A DNA stretch of 64,000 bases from Bacteroides ndongoniae (GCF_900108345.1 NZ_FNVV01000014.1:1535664-1599663); one strand, 5' to 3'. Shown: positions 17,889 to 26,141, counted from the stretch's first letter. Notes: generated by a model not told the origin, from the letters alone. Translations and numbers: made by a program.

Positions 17889-18521
17889 ATGGCAAAAGTA
17901 GGTTACATTTTTATGGCAAACCAGTATGATATGCTTGAGGCAGACAAGGAATGGATGCTACAATATGGATGTGTACAAGTATTTGAGGAATCTACCGATC
18001 ATGAGATTTTGCGTCCTCTATGGAAACAACTGATGGCCAGTATTGAGAGAGGAGATGAAATAGTTGTATCGAAGTTCAGTAATGCAGTACGTGGTACACG
18101 TGAATTGGCAACGTTCCTTGAACTATGTCGTATAAAAGATGCACGCATTATTTCCATACATGACGGGATAGATACCAAAGATGAATTATTCCCGGATACA
18201 AAAGTATCAGATGTTATTAAAATGTTTGGTTCTCTTCCTGAAGAAATTGCTGCCTTACGCAAGTCATCTTCGCATATAATGCATTTGCAACAATACATTA
18301 AGCAACCCTCTAAAACCGGAGGATCCATATCTAAAACAGAGCGTGAAAGAATGATAGTTGACATGTACAACAACGGACATTCCATTGATGATATTTTTGA
18401 AATGAGCGGATTCAGTAGCAGAAGTTCCGTTTTTCGCATTCTCAATAAATATGGTGTAAAGTTAAACCGGGGAAAATTCAGTGGGCCACGCAATAAAAAC
18501 AAGAAAAATAAACCGGAATAA
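17889..18521 (+). CDS. Catalytically degenerate serine-recombinase-like protein
   Basis: The 210-residue protein has the resolvase fold layout: an N-terminal strand (MAKVGYIFMA), then GDEIVVSKFSNAVRG, DARIISIHDGIDT and a C-terminal helix-turn-helix (HSIDDIFEMSGFSSRSSVFR). The active-site motif Y-x-R-V-S is replaced by YIFMA, so the Arg at position 8 and nucleophilic Ser at position 10 are Phe and Ala. Of the later L-D-R-x-x-R motif only one Arg remains. It should bind DNA but not cut it. A regulator derived from a resolvase is the simplest reading. Start chosen at 17889 because the promoter overlaps the earlier ATG. Confidence 0.75.
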   Translation: MAKVGYIFMANQYDMLEADKEWMLQYGCVQVFEESTDHEILRPLWKQLMASIERGDEIVVSKFSNAVRGTRELATFLELCRIKDARIISIHDGIDTKDELFPDTKVSDVIKMFGSLPEEIAALRKSSSHIMHLQQYIKQPSKTGGSISKTERERMIVDMYNNGHSIDDIFEMSGFSSRSSVFRILNKYGVKLNRGKFSGPRNKNKKNKPE

Positions 18522-18559
18522 ATGTTAGCGTTGACATTTAAAAGAGGGAATAGTCTTCA

Positions 18560-18606
18560 GCCACTAAGTCCTTCAAAGAATTATTAACATTAAAGGACTT
18601 AGTGGC
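18560..18606. terminator. Terminator between convergent genes
   Basis: GCCACTAAGTCCTT pairs with AAGGACTTAGTGGC (14-bp stem, about 19-nt loop) between the recombinase-like gene and the SLOG gene. Confidence 0.65.
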
Positions 18607-18635
18607 CTCGAAAAGTACTCTTATGAGAACGACCC

Positions 18636-19124
18636 TTAATGATAAAGGTTTATCACCCATAAACTTTTCGCCTGGGCTTTTCTGACCGTATAGAAAGTTC
18701 CTCCCTTTGGCTTTCCGTCATAATAGGCAACTATCCCACATGAATGATTTACCAAATAATCATTTCGACGAAAAAAACAGCCTCCAAAATAATTTTCACT
18801 CAATATGACAACGTCATCAGCTTTTGATATTACACGTTTATATTTTGCTTGCTCAATCAAATTCCATTTTTCAGACTGCCCCCTATATGGGAGTACACAA
18901 ATTAATCGAATGGCTGGCAACTCACCTTTCAAAGACAATACAACTTCGGCTGCCAAAAGGTCAAATCCCCAAGCTGCACCACAATAAAAGTCCAACATTC
19001 CTTCGTGATACAAATTCCTCACGCAAAAAGATAACCTTTGCCTTAACTCTCTGCGTTTAGAACACAAAATATCTCTGTGTCCTGTAAAAGCGACACCTTT
19101 ATTACAAATTTTTGTTTTTTCCAT
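18636..19124 (-). CDS. SLOG-family protein (DUF1273/YpsA-like)
   Basis: A 162-residue Rossmann-like protein with family hallmarks VAFTGHRDIL at the N-terminus, FYCGAAWGFDLLAAEVVL in the middle, and CVLPYRGQSEKW. SLOG proteins bind nucleotide-derived ligands, and several act as sensors in defence or signalling. It is the second gene of an operon with the PRTase-like gene (2-bp gap), headed by hairpin module A. A role early after transfer is inferred from that context. Confidence 0.75.
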   Translation of the reverse strand: MEKTKICNKGVAFTGHRDILCSKRRELRQRLSFCVRNLYHEGMLDFYCGAAWGFDLLAAEVVLSLKGELPAIRLICVLPYRGQSEKWNLIEQAKYKRVISKADDVVILSENYFGGCFFRRNDYLVNHSCGIVAYYDGKPKGGTFYTVRKAQAKSLWVINLYH

Positions 19125-19126
19125 AT

Positions 19127-19699
19127 TTATTGGTATTTATAGTATGTACGACTCAAGAAGAGCCCTCCCAAAACATTTGCTCCCAAAAATTCCAAACGTT
19201 CGGCCAGCTCTGCATAACTCATTCCGGTAGTGACAACATCATCGTAAATCAGTACGTCTTTTTCCTTAAAGAAATCTTCATCAAATTTCATTAACCGTTC
19301 GGAAAAATCCACATGTGTTTTTTTCTTCCGGTTTTCGTGAACCGCCGGACGGTCAGCCAGAATCCGGATATGGGAAAATCCGTTCATAACACCTGCCAGA
19401 CTGCTAACCTGCTCGCAGAAGAACCTGTACCTATTTTCGTTCTGTTCGCATGTACTTGCCGGAATACATACAAAAACAATACTTTTCACCTTATCACCAA
19501 ATTCGTTCAGGAGATATGATGCGGTCATCTGTGCCACTTTAAGTGTGACTTCACGATTTGCATCCTTAAATCCCCATACGAGTTTACGGTTTTCGACTGC
19601 ATCTTCCCCTACATTTCTGATGCGTACAGGGAAATATTTAACGAAGTGATACATTTTCTTTGCCAACTGCCTTTTCAGATTTTCGTTGATTGCTGCCAT
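19127..19699 (-). CDS. Phosphoribosyltransferase-like protein
   Basis: A 190-residue protein with the PRPP-binding motif DVLIYDDVVTTGMSYAEL at about residues 147-164 and an upstream strand SIVFVCIPAST, matching type I PRTase folds (ComF-like). The N-terminal about 50 residues are unassigned. Substrate unknown. It is the first gene after hairpin module A and is followed by the SLOG gene, a combination suggesting nucleotide-derivative metabolism or sensing. Confidence 0.72.
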   Translation of the reverse strand: MAAINENLKRQLAKKMYHFVKYFPVRIRNVGEDAVENRKLVWGFKDANREVTLKVAQMTASYLLNEFGDKVKSIVFVCIPASTCEQNENRYRFFCEQVSSLAGVMNGFSHIRILADRPAVHENRKKKTHVDFSERLMKFDEDFFKEKDVLIYDDVVTTGMSYAELAERLEFLGANVLGGLFLSRTYYKYQ

Positions 19700-19721
19700 A
19701 GTCTCATTTGTTTAACTCCCT

Positions 19722-20007
19722 CTGCTTGCCGGCTTTCAGCCAGCCCATCGGGATATTTTCTGCCCATAGGGTGGGACTGCTGCAACAAGACAAATGAGGG
19801 CATGAACAAATACGCTCTGCATGTCAGAGGAAGATTTTTCATGAACAGGCAATCTGCCAGTGTCCCGGTTTGACGGTTGACAAAGGCAGCCCCACAATTT
19901 TGCAGGGAATATCCGAAAGAGCTGGCCAAACACAGGCAACCATGACGAATGGCAAGAAAAACAGGATACAGGCTTTGTACACCTTTGGAAAAAGCCTTAA
20001 CTTTGCA
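19722..20007 (-). promoter_or_regulatory. ssDNA-promoter-like hairpin module A
   Basis: This is a 286-nt imperfect hairpin. The core is 19752-19913: stems GGATATT/AATATCC, CTGC/GCAG (19760-19763, 19902-19905), GGGAC/GTCCC, CATGAA..AAAT/ATTTTTCATG and apical CTCTG/CAGAG, with the internal loop ACG opposite GAAG. On the right arm CAATTTTG (19895-19902), with TTG 22 nt upstream, faces the non-complementary CCATA. An outer layer (GGCTTT/AAAGCC, GCCAGC/GCTGGC) carries a second, near-ideal promoter: TTG at 19975-19977, 20 nt, TAACTTTG at 19998-20005. In duplex DNA that outer promoter drives the plus-strand gene at 20032; folded, it would face the PRTase/SLOG operon. Confidence 0.55.
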
Positions 20008-20031
20008 TGACTTTTACATCAGAAAACTATC

Positions 20032-20376
20032 ATGGAGAATTATATAACAAAAGCTGCAGACGCCTTCCTTACAAGCCGTCCATACGGAATCAGACTTGAT
20101 TTTAAACGTAAGGGATTTGTAATATTCAACTACCACATGAATTTACTGGGAAACGGTACCCCCTGTAACGTGGATTCACTACCACTGGAAATCTGCACTT
20201 TGGAAGATATACCGCAAACAGGTGAAAGAATTGTGAGAAACGGAGATATAATGGATATTTTTTTCTATGATGAAACAAGCAATCCATATACAGGATATGG
20301 CGTAGATCTGGAAAAGCTCAAAACATATAACAAATATATCTATCCATTAGCTTTAGCATTGAATAGAACCTTGTAA
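20032..20376 (+). CDS. Hypothetical protein
   Basis: A 114-residue soluble protein starting MENYITKAADAFLTSRPYG, mixed alpha/beta, no motif recognised. It lies 27 bp after the right-hand promoter of module A (TAACTTTG) and is the only plus-strand gene placed to use that promoter in double-stranded DNA. Confidence 0.6.
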   Translation: MENYITKAADAFLTSRPYGIRLDFKRKGFVIFNYHMNLLGNGTPCNVDSLPLEICTLEDIPQTGERIVRNGDIMDIFFYDETSNPYTGYGVDLEKLKTYNKYIYPLALALNRTL

Positions 20377-20580
20377 CAACAGAACTTAACATAAACTTAC
20401 AGACCACAACTTTGATAACATTCTTCTTTTCATCTAAAAGCCAAAAGTGAGGTTTTAGAAGTGGATAATAAAAACTGTAGATTCAAATATAACCGATAAA
20501 AACTATACGATACACAAACATACATTCAAAGGAATGTATAAAAGGGAAAAAATACAAAAGGAAAGTCTGCTTAAAAATTC

Positions 20581-20600
20581 CAGCCCCGATTATGGGGCTG
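20581..20600 (-). terminator. Terminator of the DUF4313-like gene, copy 1
   Basis: CAGCCCC-GATTAT-GGGGCTG, followed on the minus strand by a T-rich tract, 16 bp beyond the stop codon. Confidence 0.75.
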
Positions 20601-20616
20601 AAAAACAGATGGAAAA

Positions 20617-21036
20617 TCAAATACGGAAAAATTTATAAATTTCCGGATGCTCATCACAAAACCTCCTGTACTTATGAAAATTAATGCCACCTACGAAGTA
20701 GAATTCGGGATAAGAGGTGAAACCTGATGTTACAGAACGTTTCGTCTCTAAACCAAAGCCATTATCTACAAGCCAATCAATAATTGAAGAACCATTATTT
20801 TGGAGATCAACAAACTGGCAACAAAAGCCACGCGGATGCTTAGGAAAATTAATAGTAACAGTAGTTTCCTTTACGAATATGCCTTCCTTTAGATTCCACG
20901 AGAAAAGGGCCATGTAAATAGGGCTATCTTTACCCTCCAAATAATATGAAATAAGAGGAAATACCCACTTATCACACCATTTTAATAAAAAGAATTTGCA
21001 ACCACCTACTTTAAAAACTTTTTTAACCATAATCAT
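20617..21036 (-). CDS. DUF4313-like small protein, copy 1
   Basis: A 139-residue protein whose C-terminal half (TVTINFPKHPRGFCCQFVDL, LVDNGFGLETKR, SGFTSYPEFYF) resembles the Bacteroides DUF4313 pattern. An alternative start is the ATG two codons inside. A second copy at 25483-25902 differs at one residue (Ile to Met). Both are headed by hairpin module F, so two doses would be made. Function unknown; as a duplicated leading-region gene it is a candidate anti-defence factor, which is inference. Confidence 0.65.
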   Translation of the reverse strand: MIMVKKVFKVGGCKFFLLKWCDKWVFPLISYYLEGKDSPIYMALFSWNLKEGIFVKETTVTINFPKHPRGFCCQFVDLQNNGSSIIDWLVDNGFGLETKRSVTSGFTSYPEFYFVGGINFHKYRRFCDEHPEIYKFFRI

Positions 21037-21071
21037 AAAAATTTAAGTTCAATTTTTCCCTATTATAATCC

Positions 21072-21275
21072 ATTGTTTATCAATAGGGAGTAATTAATTC
21101 AATTTTACTGCTTAATATATGGATGCCAATATCTGCAAGGTTTATGACTGAAATACTCTTTTTCTTCAGGAAAAAGGAAGATTTCTGACATAACTGGAAG
21201 GGAACCTTGTAAAGATATGGCTGGCATCAATAAAACTTTGCAGTGAAATGAATGGCTACTCCCTATGTAAACAAT
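21072..21275 (-). promoter_or_regulatory. ssDNA-promoter-like hairpin module F1
   Basis: The clearest copy. Stems from base to apex: ATTGTTTA/TAAACAAT, TAGGGAGTA/TACTCCCTA (21084-21092, 21257-21265), CTGC/GCAG (21108-21111, 21240-21243), a bubble, GATGCCA/TGGCATC (21122-21128, 21222-21228), ATATC/GATAT, CAAGGTT/AACCTTG, GAAAT/ATTTC, then the internal loop ACT opposite GAAG, and CTTTTTC/GAAAAAG. The bubble holds AAACTTTG on the right arm opposite TTAATATATG, so the -7 box is unpaired and clamped by CTGC/GCAG. It stands between the start of the minus-strand gene at 21036 and empty DNA. Confidence 0.6.
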
Positions 21276-21346
21276 GAATGTTGGAACAACAGCCATAATG
21301 AGAGTACCCCTGGAAATAAAAATGGAAAATTGAACGGGGCATAATG

Positions 21347-21387
21347 AATCCCGCAGACATTGATTTTATGTCAATGCCTGCGGGATT
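21347..21387. terminator. Hairpin terminator, probable
   Basis: AATCCCGCAG..ATTGA pairs with TCAAT..CTGCGGGATT around a short loop, about 120 bp beyond the astacin-like gene stop on its strand. The remaining sequence between module F1 and 21507 shows nothing else. Confidence 0.55.
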
Positions 21388-21506
21388 AAATAGAGGATCG
21401 TATGTGAATTATTCAGCAGACGGGTATCATCTGTTTGGCGTAATCTTGAATCTGAGAGGCTACCCTGATTTTAAATTCAGCCTCTACTAATTATACTCTT
21501 AAAACA

Positions 21507-22619
21507 TTAAAATTCATTTGGAATACGTCCACCTGCAGGAGGATTGGGATTACCGTTGTTAAGTTGTGCTTGTAACTGTATTCTTTGTTCTTCTGTCAAT
21601 CTGTTATTGTTACTATCATAAACGACATCATCTAACTCCCGATACACATCAGAACGTGCAGTATATGGTAAATAATAAGTATTTGGGAAACGTTTATCCA
21701 AATCACTCAAGCCATTTCTTTGAGCAGTAAATGTAGTACCATCTTTCTTGGTCATTGTTGGAATACTAGGATCTACAGCAAAATCATAAGATGAATACAA
21801 CATTATTGATTCAAAATCAAAAGCTCCTGTACATAAATAGTTACTTGTTCGCTTTTCAAAATTATGTCTGTTATCAGAACTTACATTATTTATATTAACC
21901 GTGACATAATTATCCCTGTCATAACGGCATTGTTCATGTAATAATCCTATAGCATGGCCTATTTCATGTATTACACTTCCTACTGTACATCCATAAGGTA
22001 CTAATGTCAAATCTTGTCTTCCATCAATACGCCCTACATAAGAAGCATTAGCATCTCCGTCGCAAAAATTAACATAAGGATAGGCAAAACCATAATCAGG
22101 ATCAACTGTTGGTTGGTCTGTTGCATTATAAAATCTCACATTCGTATGAGCTTCCCAATACTCAAGTGCTTCCCTAATAAGAGACTTCGTATAAGGATTT
22201 AATGTCGTACCCGTACCACTTTTAGCATAAGTAAATCTTACCATAGCCCATAAATTATATGGAGTAGGATATATAGCTGTAGAACGTGAATTGACATCTT
22301 TAGGAACAGAAGCATATCCTGTCATAGGACTGGATAATAATGTACCTCTGTCACGTCCGATTTCTTGATCCTCTTGGAAAATATCTCCAGTCTTATCAAG
22401 TTGTTTTAATTGTGCATCTGACAGCATGACATCTCCCATCCAAAAATATTTCCCGTCTTTCAATTCAACGGTAGAACCCGACTTAAGAGTTATGATCTCA
22501 CTTTCAGTAGATGTATTTTTCGCCAAATCTACTGTACTTTTACACAACTCATCATTTTCACATGAAGCCAACAGCAATAAAGCTGCCACTCCCATGAAAT
22601 TTAAGCAATTCTTTCTCAT
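21507..22619 (-). CDS. Astacin-like (M12A) zinc metalloprotease lipoprotein
   Basis: About 370 residues from the ATG at 22619 (an upstream in-frame ATG lies at 22652). A lipoprotein signal, FMGVAALLLLASC, precedes the mature part. The zinc signature HEIGHAIGLLHEQCRYDRD fits the astacin consensus HExxHxxGxxHExxRxDRD, and SIMLYSSYDF supplies the Met-turn. It is probably surface-exposed or periplasmic and active on unknown protein substrates. A DUF4377 lipoprotein gene sits 8 bp or more upstream on the same strand; the pair diverges from an alpha-oxoamine synthase/TetR operon. All four lie between the direct repeats. Confidence 0.9.
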   Translation of the reverse strand: MRKNCLNFMGVAALLLLASCENDELCKSTVDLAKNTSTESEIITLKSGSTVELKDGKYFWMGDVMLSDAQLKQLDKTGDIFQEDQEIGRDRGTLLSSPMTGYASVPKDVNSRSTAIYPTPYNLWAMVRFTYAKSGTGTTLNPYTKSLIREALEYWEAHTNVRFYNATDQPTVDPDYGFAYPYVNFCDGDANASYVGRIDGRQDLTLVPYGCTVGSVIHEIGHAIGLLHEQCRYDRDNYVTVNINNVSSDNRHNFEKRTSNYLCTGAFDFESIMLYSSYDFAVDPSIPTMTKKDGTTFTAQRNGLSDLDKRFPNTYYLPYTARSDVYRELDDVVYDSNNNRLTEEQRIQLQAQLNNGNPNPPAGGRIPNEF

Positions 22620-22660
22620 AAAGCAGTTTTTCAAAGTTAAGGTTAAAAACAATAAAACAA

Positions 22661-23032
22661 TTACTCTTTCGATATAATTTCTATAAGCTTATATATTACA
22701 TCCATACCATCTGCCGGAGGATTACCCAAATGCGTTTTTTCAACCCTCAAATAATACTCAAATCCCTCTTCATATACAAATCCTTTAATACCATTAATAG
22801 ATATTATAGTCCACTCATCATTTGGATGTTCCTTTATCTTTATACCTTCCAACGGTGCAAGTCCATTAGGATATTCTTGAGGATAATACTCCCCTTTTTC
22901 AGAAGCAACATATAAATTTACGACTTCACTCCAATCCTCATCATCTTCATTATCTAAGCAACTTGAACATAGTGCAGCAAAGAAACAAAGAATTATCAGA
23001 TTCATCCATTTCAAATTAAATTTCATTCCCAT
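22661..23032 (-). CDS. DUF4377-type lipoprotein
   Basis: A 123-residue protein. The signal LIILCFFAALCSSC ends in a lipobox cysteine. The C-terminal domain WTIISINGIKGFVYEEGFEY..LRVEKTHLGNPPADG fits DUF4377, found in heat-shock HslJ-like and other envelope proteins. It is first in a two-gene operon with the astacin-like protease; a partner or inhibitor role for the protease is possible but unproven. Confidence 0.7.
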   Translation of the reverse strand: MGMKFNLKWMNLIILCFFAALCSSCLDNEDDEDWSEVVNLYVASEKGEYYPQEYPNGLAPLEGIKIKEHPNDEWTIISINGIKGFVYEEGFEYYLRVEKTHLGNPPADGMDVIYKLIEIISKE

Positions 23033-23057
23033 ATCTTTCTTATTTAATTACCCAATG

Positions 23058-23082
23058 CAAATATACAATTTATATTGTATAT
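23058..23082. promoter_or_regulatory. Minus-strand promoter overlapped by candidate TetR operator
   Basis: CAAATATA at 23058-23065 is a -7 box (TATATTTG) for the lipoprotein/protease operon. It overlaps a perfect palindrome at 23061-23082, ATATACAAT-TTAT-ATTGTATAT (9-bp arms). The divergent operon encodes a TetR regulator, so this is its likely operator. A half-site ATATACAAT recurs near 23150. Confidence 0.65.
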
Positions 23083-23138
23083 CCAATAAAATTTATAGGT
23101 ATTTTTTTACTTTATGTTCAGAAACATAACTCTTTTCG

Positions 23139-23146
23139 TATATTTG
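23139..23146 (+). promoter_or_regulatory. Promoter -7 box of oxoamine synthase operon
   Basis: TATATTTG lies 27 bp before the ATG at 23174 and next to the operator half-site ATATACAAT. Confidence 0.55.
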
Positions 23147-23173
23147 TAATATACAATCTAAACTATACATTAT

Positions 23174-24412
23174 ATGAAAAAAACTTATTACTCATTAAAA
23201 GACTTTGAGCTATCTTTTGGGAAAAATGCTATTGAAAGAGCAGATGACTTTCAACAGTACATTGAACAACTAAATGCCTTTGGATGTAAAAGTTATTGGA
23301 TAACTTCAAATTCTGGCATTGGAGCGACCATGAACATAGAAGGATTCGATGGATCTGTCATTGCATTTATATCCAATGACTATTTAGGTATGTCACAAAG
23401 AGACGAAACCAAACAGGCCGGCATAGATGCTATTAAAAAATATGGAACCGGTGCTTGCGCAGCACAGGTAATTGGCGGCTATCTTGATATTCATCAACAA
23501 TTAGAAAAGGAAATTGCTTCATTCATAGGACAAGAAGACGCCATATTATTTTCTTCAGGATTTGGAGCAAATTCCGGTATCTTAAGAGCCTTGTTAGGTA
23601 AAAATGATATTGCATTAATAGACCCTTATATCCACACAAGTGCAATGGCAGGATTGAAAGGCACGAATGTAAAACGGATTGGGCATAATGATTTGGAATA
23701 CCTTGAGATGGTTCTCAAAGATGTAAAAGACAAGTACCAGACCAAGTTGGTTATAATCGATGGAGTGTATTCACAAGATGGAGACTTATCCAAACTTCCG
23801 GAAATCATTAAATTATGCAACAAATATGAAGTTATGCTAATGATGGATGATGCACACGGCATAGGTGTGATGGGAGCTAATGGCAGGGGTACAGCAGAAC
23901 ATTATAATTGTTTAGGTCAAATAGATATTATTACCGGCACATTCAGCAAATCATTTGGCTGTGTAGGAGGATTTGCAGCAGCTTCAAGGAAGGTAATACA
24001 GTATTTGAGATTTTATGCGGACAGCAATGTGTTTTCAGCAGCCCCTACGCCACAAGTTACAGCATCCATATTAAAGGCTTTAGAGATTATAAAAAAAGAG
24101 CCTCAAATAAGAGCCAAACTTTGGGAAAACACGAATTATCTCAGAAGGCGATTGATAGAAGACGGATTCGACATAGGAAAATCCGTTTCCCCTATTTTTC
24201 CTATCATGATAAGAGATAATAAAAAGGTTTATGAAATAGCTAAAATATTGCAAGAAAAAGGTATCTTTACCATTGCCATTGTATATCCTGCAGTAAGGAC
24301 AAAAGAAGCAAGATTAAGAGTCAGTGTACTTGCAACACATAAATTTGAACAGTTAGACGCTTTAGTCAATGCTCTCAATGATATAAATAAAATCATAAAA
24401 ATAAAACAATAA
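23174..24412 (+). CDS. Alpha-oxoamine synthase (KBL/BioF/serine palmitoyltransferase family)
   Basis: A 412-residue PLP enzyme. The cofactor lysine is in TGTFSKSFGCVGGF; MMDDAHGIGVMG supplies the PLP-binding Asp and His; SNDYLGMS and YGTGACAAQVIGG are the conserved N-terminal segments. The family condenses an amino acid with an acyl-CoA, losing CO2: serine palmitoyltransferase, 2-amino-3-ketobutyrate ligase, 8-amino-7-oxononanoate synthase, or the signal synthase CqsA. The substrate cannot be read from the sequence. It is coupled to a TetR regulator (stop and next start nearly touch). Its place as mobile cargo argues against a housekeeping role. Confidence 0.9.
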   Translation: MKKTYYSLKDFELSFGKNAIERADDFQQYIEQLNAFGCKSYWITSNSGIGATMNIEGFDGSVIAFISNDYLGMSQRDETKQAGIDAIKKYGTGACAAQVIGGYLDIHQQLEKEIASFIGQEDAILFSSGFGANSGILRALLGKNDIALIDPYIHTSAMAGLKGTNVKRIGHNDLEYLEMVLKDVKDKYQTKLVIIDGVYSQDGDLSKLPEIIKLCNKYEVMLMMDDAHGIGVMGANGRGTAEHYNCLGQIDIITGTFSKSFGCVGGFAAASRKVIQYLRFYADSNVFSAAPTPQVTASILKALEIIKKEPQIRAKLWENTNYLRRRLIEDGFDIGKSVSPIFPIMIRDNKKVYEIAKILQEKGIFTIAIVYPAVRTKEARLRVSVLATHKFEQLDALVNALNDINKIIKIKQ

Positions 24413-24413
24413 A

Positions 24414-25133
24414 ATGAAAGTTCGAAGAAAGAGAAGAAGTACAAAGGACATAGAGGAAAGTATTATTAATGCAGCAACCTGTTTAATTGAAAATGGAGGG
24501 TTCTCTAATTTAACAGTTACAGGTATTATACGACAAGCTGAAATTGAGCCTGTACAATTCTATAATAGATATGATGATTTGAATAGTTTTATAGACGAGT
24601 ATGTAAAGAAATATGACTATTGGTTTAGTGATATTGTAAAGTCACAAAAACAGTCACATAACGATAAAGAACTGTATATAAACATCCTCATAGGTTTGTT
24701 TCAATCTCTATCGGGAAATAAGGTCATGCAAGAGCTTCTGAAATGGGAACTGTTTAGCAACAATGATACCAGTCAACGTACTGCCCAGTTACGAGAGCTG
24801 CATACGTTACCATTGAATAAAAAATTCTCAGATATATTCTCCAACTCAGATATTGATATCGTTTCTATATCAGCTTTAATAGTAGGGGGAATATATTATC
24901 TTATCTTACATGACGAACTTTCTCCGTTTAGTGGAATCAATTTAAAAATAGAATCTGACAGGAAAAAAGTTATTGAAGCTATCCGTAAATTGTCAGATAT
25001 ATTATTTGAACCTATATCTTCTCTGACCCTAAAAGACATAGATATTATAACTAAAATGAAGAAAGACAATATTCCTATTGAAAAGATAGCGTATTATACT
25101 GGCTTCACTAAGGAAATGATTATTTCTATCTAA
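24414..25133 (+). CDS. TetR-family transcriptional regulator
   Basis: A 239-residue protein with an N-terminal TetR helix-turn-helix (SIINAATCLIENGGFSNLTV, GIIRQAEIEPVQFYNRYDDL; residues about 14-58) and a helical ligand-binding domain. A second helix-turn-helix-like segment at the C-terminus (NIPIEKIAYYTGFTKEMI) is unusual. Start 1 bp after the synthase stop, so the two are co-translated; it probably autoregulates through the palindrome at 23061-23082. Confidence 0.85.
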   Translation: MKVRRKRRSTKDIEESIINAATCLIENGGFSNLTVTGIIRQAEIEPVQFYNRYDDLNSFIDEYVKKYDYWFSDIVKSQKQSHNDKELYINILIGLFQSLSGNKVMQELLKWELFSNNDTSQRTAQLRELHTLPLNKKFSDIFSNSDIDIVSISALIVGGIYYLILHDELSPFSGINLKIESDRKKVIEAIRKLSDILFEPISSLTLKDIDIITKMKKDNIPIEKIAYYTGFTKEMIISI

Positions 25134-25137
25134 AAAA

Positions 25138-25170
25138 TTCGTCCAATAGAATGACTATCTATTGGACGAA
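25138..25170. terminator. Terminator of synthase/tetR operon
   Basis: TTCGTCCAATAGA pairs perfectly with TCTATTGGACGAA around a 7-nt loop, 4 bp after the tetR stop. From here to 25426 I see nothing further. Confidence 0.75.
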
Positions 25171-25446
25171 CAATATTAATATCAATCTGCATTTCACAAA
25201 ATGGATATTTTCCCATACCGAGAAACGTCTTTTTGTAAAAGGCTTATAACATTTCGATACTTAACAAAATAATTTTTCAAAATAAAAGAATGGTATCTAC
25301 TCAAAAATGAGACTTTGCTGCTGAAAAAATAAAAAAGTACATTCCGAATAGCTAACAAGAATTTAATATTTCAATAAAAGAAAAGGGAGACACGTATAAG
25401 TGGAGAAAAGAAAATATAACAGGATGGAAAGTCTGTTTAAAAATTC

Positions 25447-25466
25447 CAGCCCCGATTATGGGGCTG
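25447..25466 (-). terminator. Terminator of the DUF4313-like gene, copy 2
   Basis: Same CAGCCCC-GATTAT-GGGGCTG hairpin as at 20581-20600. Confidence 0.75.
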
Positions 25467-25482
25467 AAAAACAGATGGAAAA

Positions 25483-25902
25483 TCAAATACGGAAAAATTT
25501 ATAAATCTCCGGATGCTCATCACAAAACCTCCTGTACTTATGAAAATTAATGCCACCTACGAAGTAGAATTCGGGATAAGAGGTGAAACCTGATGTTACA
25601 GAACGTTTCGTCTCTAAACCAAAGCCATTATCTACAAGCCAATCAATCATTGAAGAACCATTATTCTGGAGATCAACAAACTGGCAACAAAAGCCACGCG
25701 GATGCTTAGGAAAATTAATAGTAACAGTAGTTTCCTTTACGAATATGCCTTCCTTCAGGTTCCACGAGAAAAGGGCCATGTAAATAGGGCTATCTTTACC
25801 CTCCAAATAATATGAAATAAGAGGAAACACCCACTTATCACACCATTTTAATAAAAAGAATTTGCAACCACCTACTTTAAAAACTTTTTTAACCATAATC
25901 AT
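25483..25902 (-). CDS. DUF4313-like small protein, copy 2
   Basis: A 139-residue protein, identical to the copy at 20617-21036 except for Met in place of one Ile (NNGSSMIDWL). The other differences between the two repeats are silent or non-coding, so both copies appear to be under selection or recently duplicated. Headed by hairpin module F2. Confidence 0.65.
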   Translation of the reverse strand: MIMVKKVFKVGGCKFFLLKWCDKWVFPLISYYLEGKDSPIYMALFSWNLKEGIFVKETTVTINFPKHPRGFCCQFVDLQNNGSSMIDWLVDNGFGLETKRSVTSGFTSYPEFYFVGGINFHKYRRFCDEHPEIYKFFRI

Positions 25903-25937
25903 AAAATTTTAAGTTCAACTTTTCCCTATTATAATCC

Positions 25938-26141
25938 ATTGTTTATCAATAGGGAGTAATTAATTCAATTTTACTGCTTAATATATGGATGCCAATATCT
26001 GCAAGGTTTATGACTGAAATACTCTTTTTCTTTAGGAAAAAGGAAGATTTCTGACATAACTGGAAGGGAACCTTGTAAAGATATGGCTGGCATCAATAAA
26101 ACTTTGCAGTGAAATGAATGGCTACTCCCTATGTAAACAAT
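25938..26141 (-). promoter_or_regulatory. ssDNA-promoter-like hairpin module F2
   Basis: Copy of module F1 shifted by 4866 bp with the same stems and the same unpaired AAACTTTG box. A change in the apical loop (CTTCAGG to CTTTAGG) leaves the stems intact. Confidence 0.6.

Larger units (their letters stand above)
20560..21300. repeat. 740-bp direct repeat, copy 1
   Basis: Nearly identical (about a dozen differences by eye) to 25426-26166, in the same orientation at a constant offset of 4866 bp. It includes a terminator, the 139-codon gene and hairpin module F1. Similarity fades beyond about 21300. The two copies bracket the protease / oxoamine synthase cargo. Confidence 0.9.
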
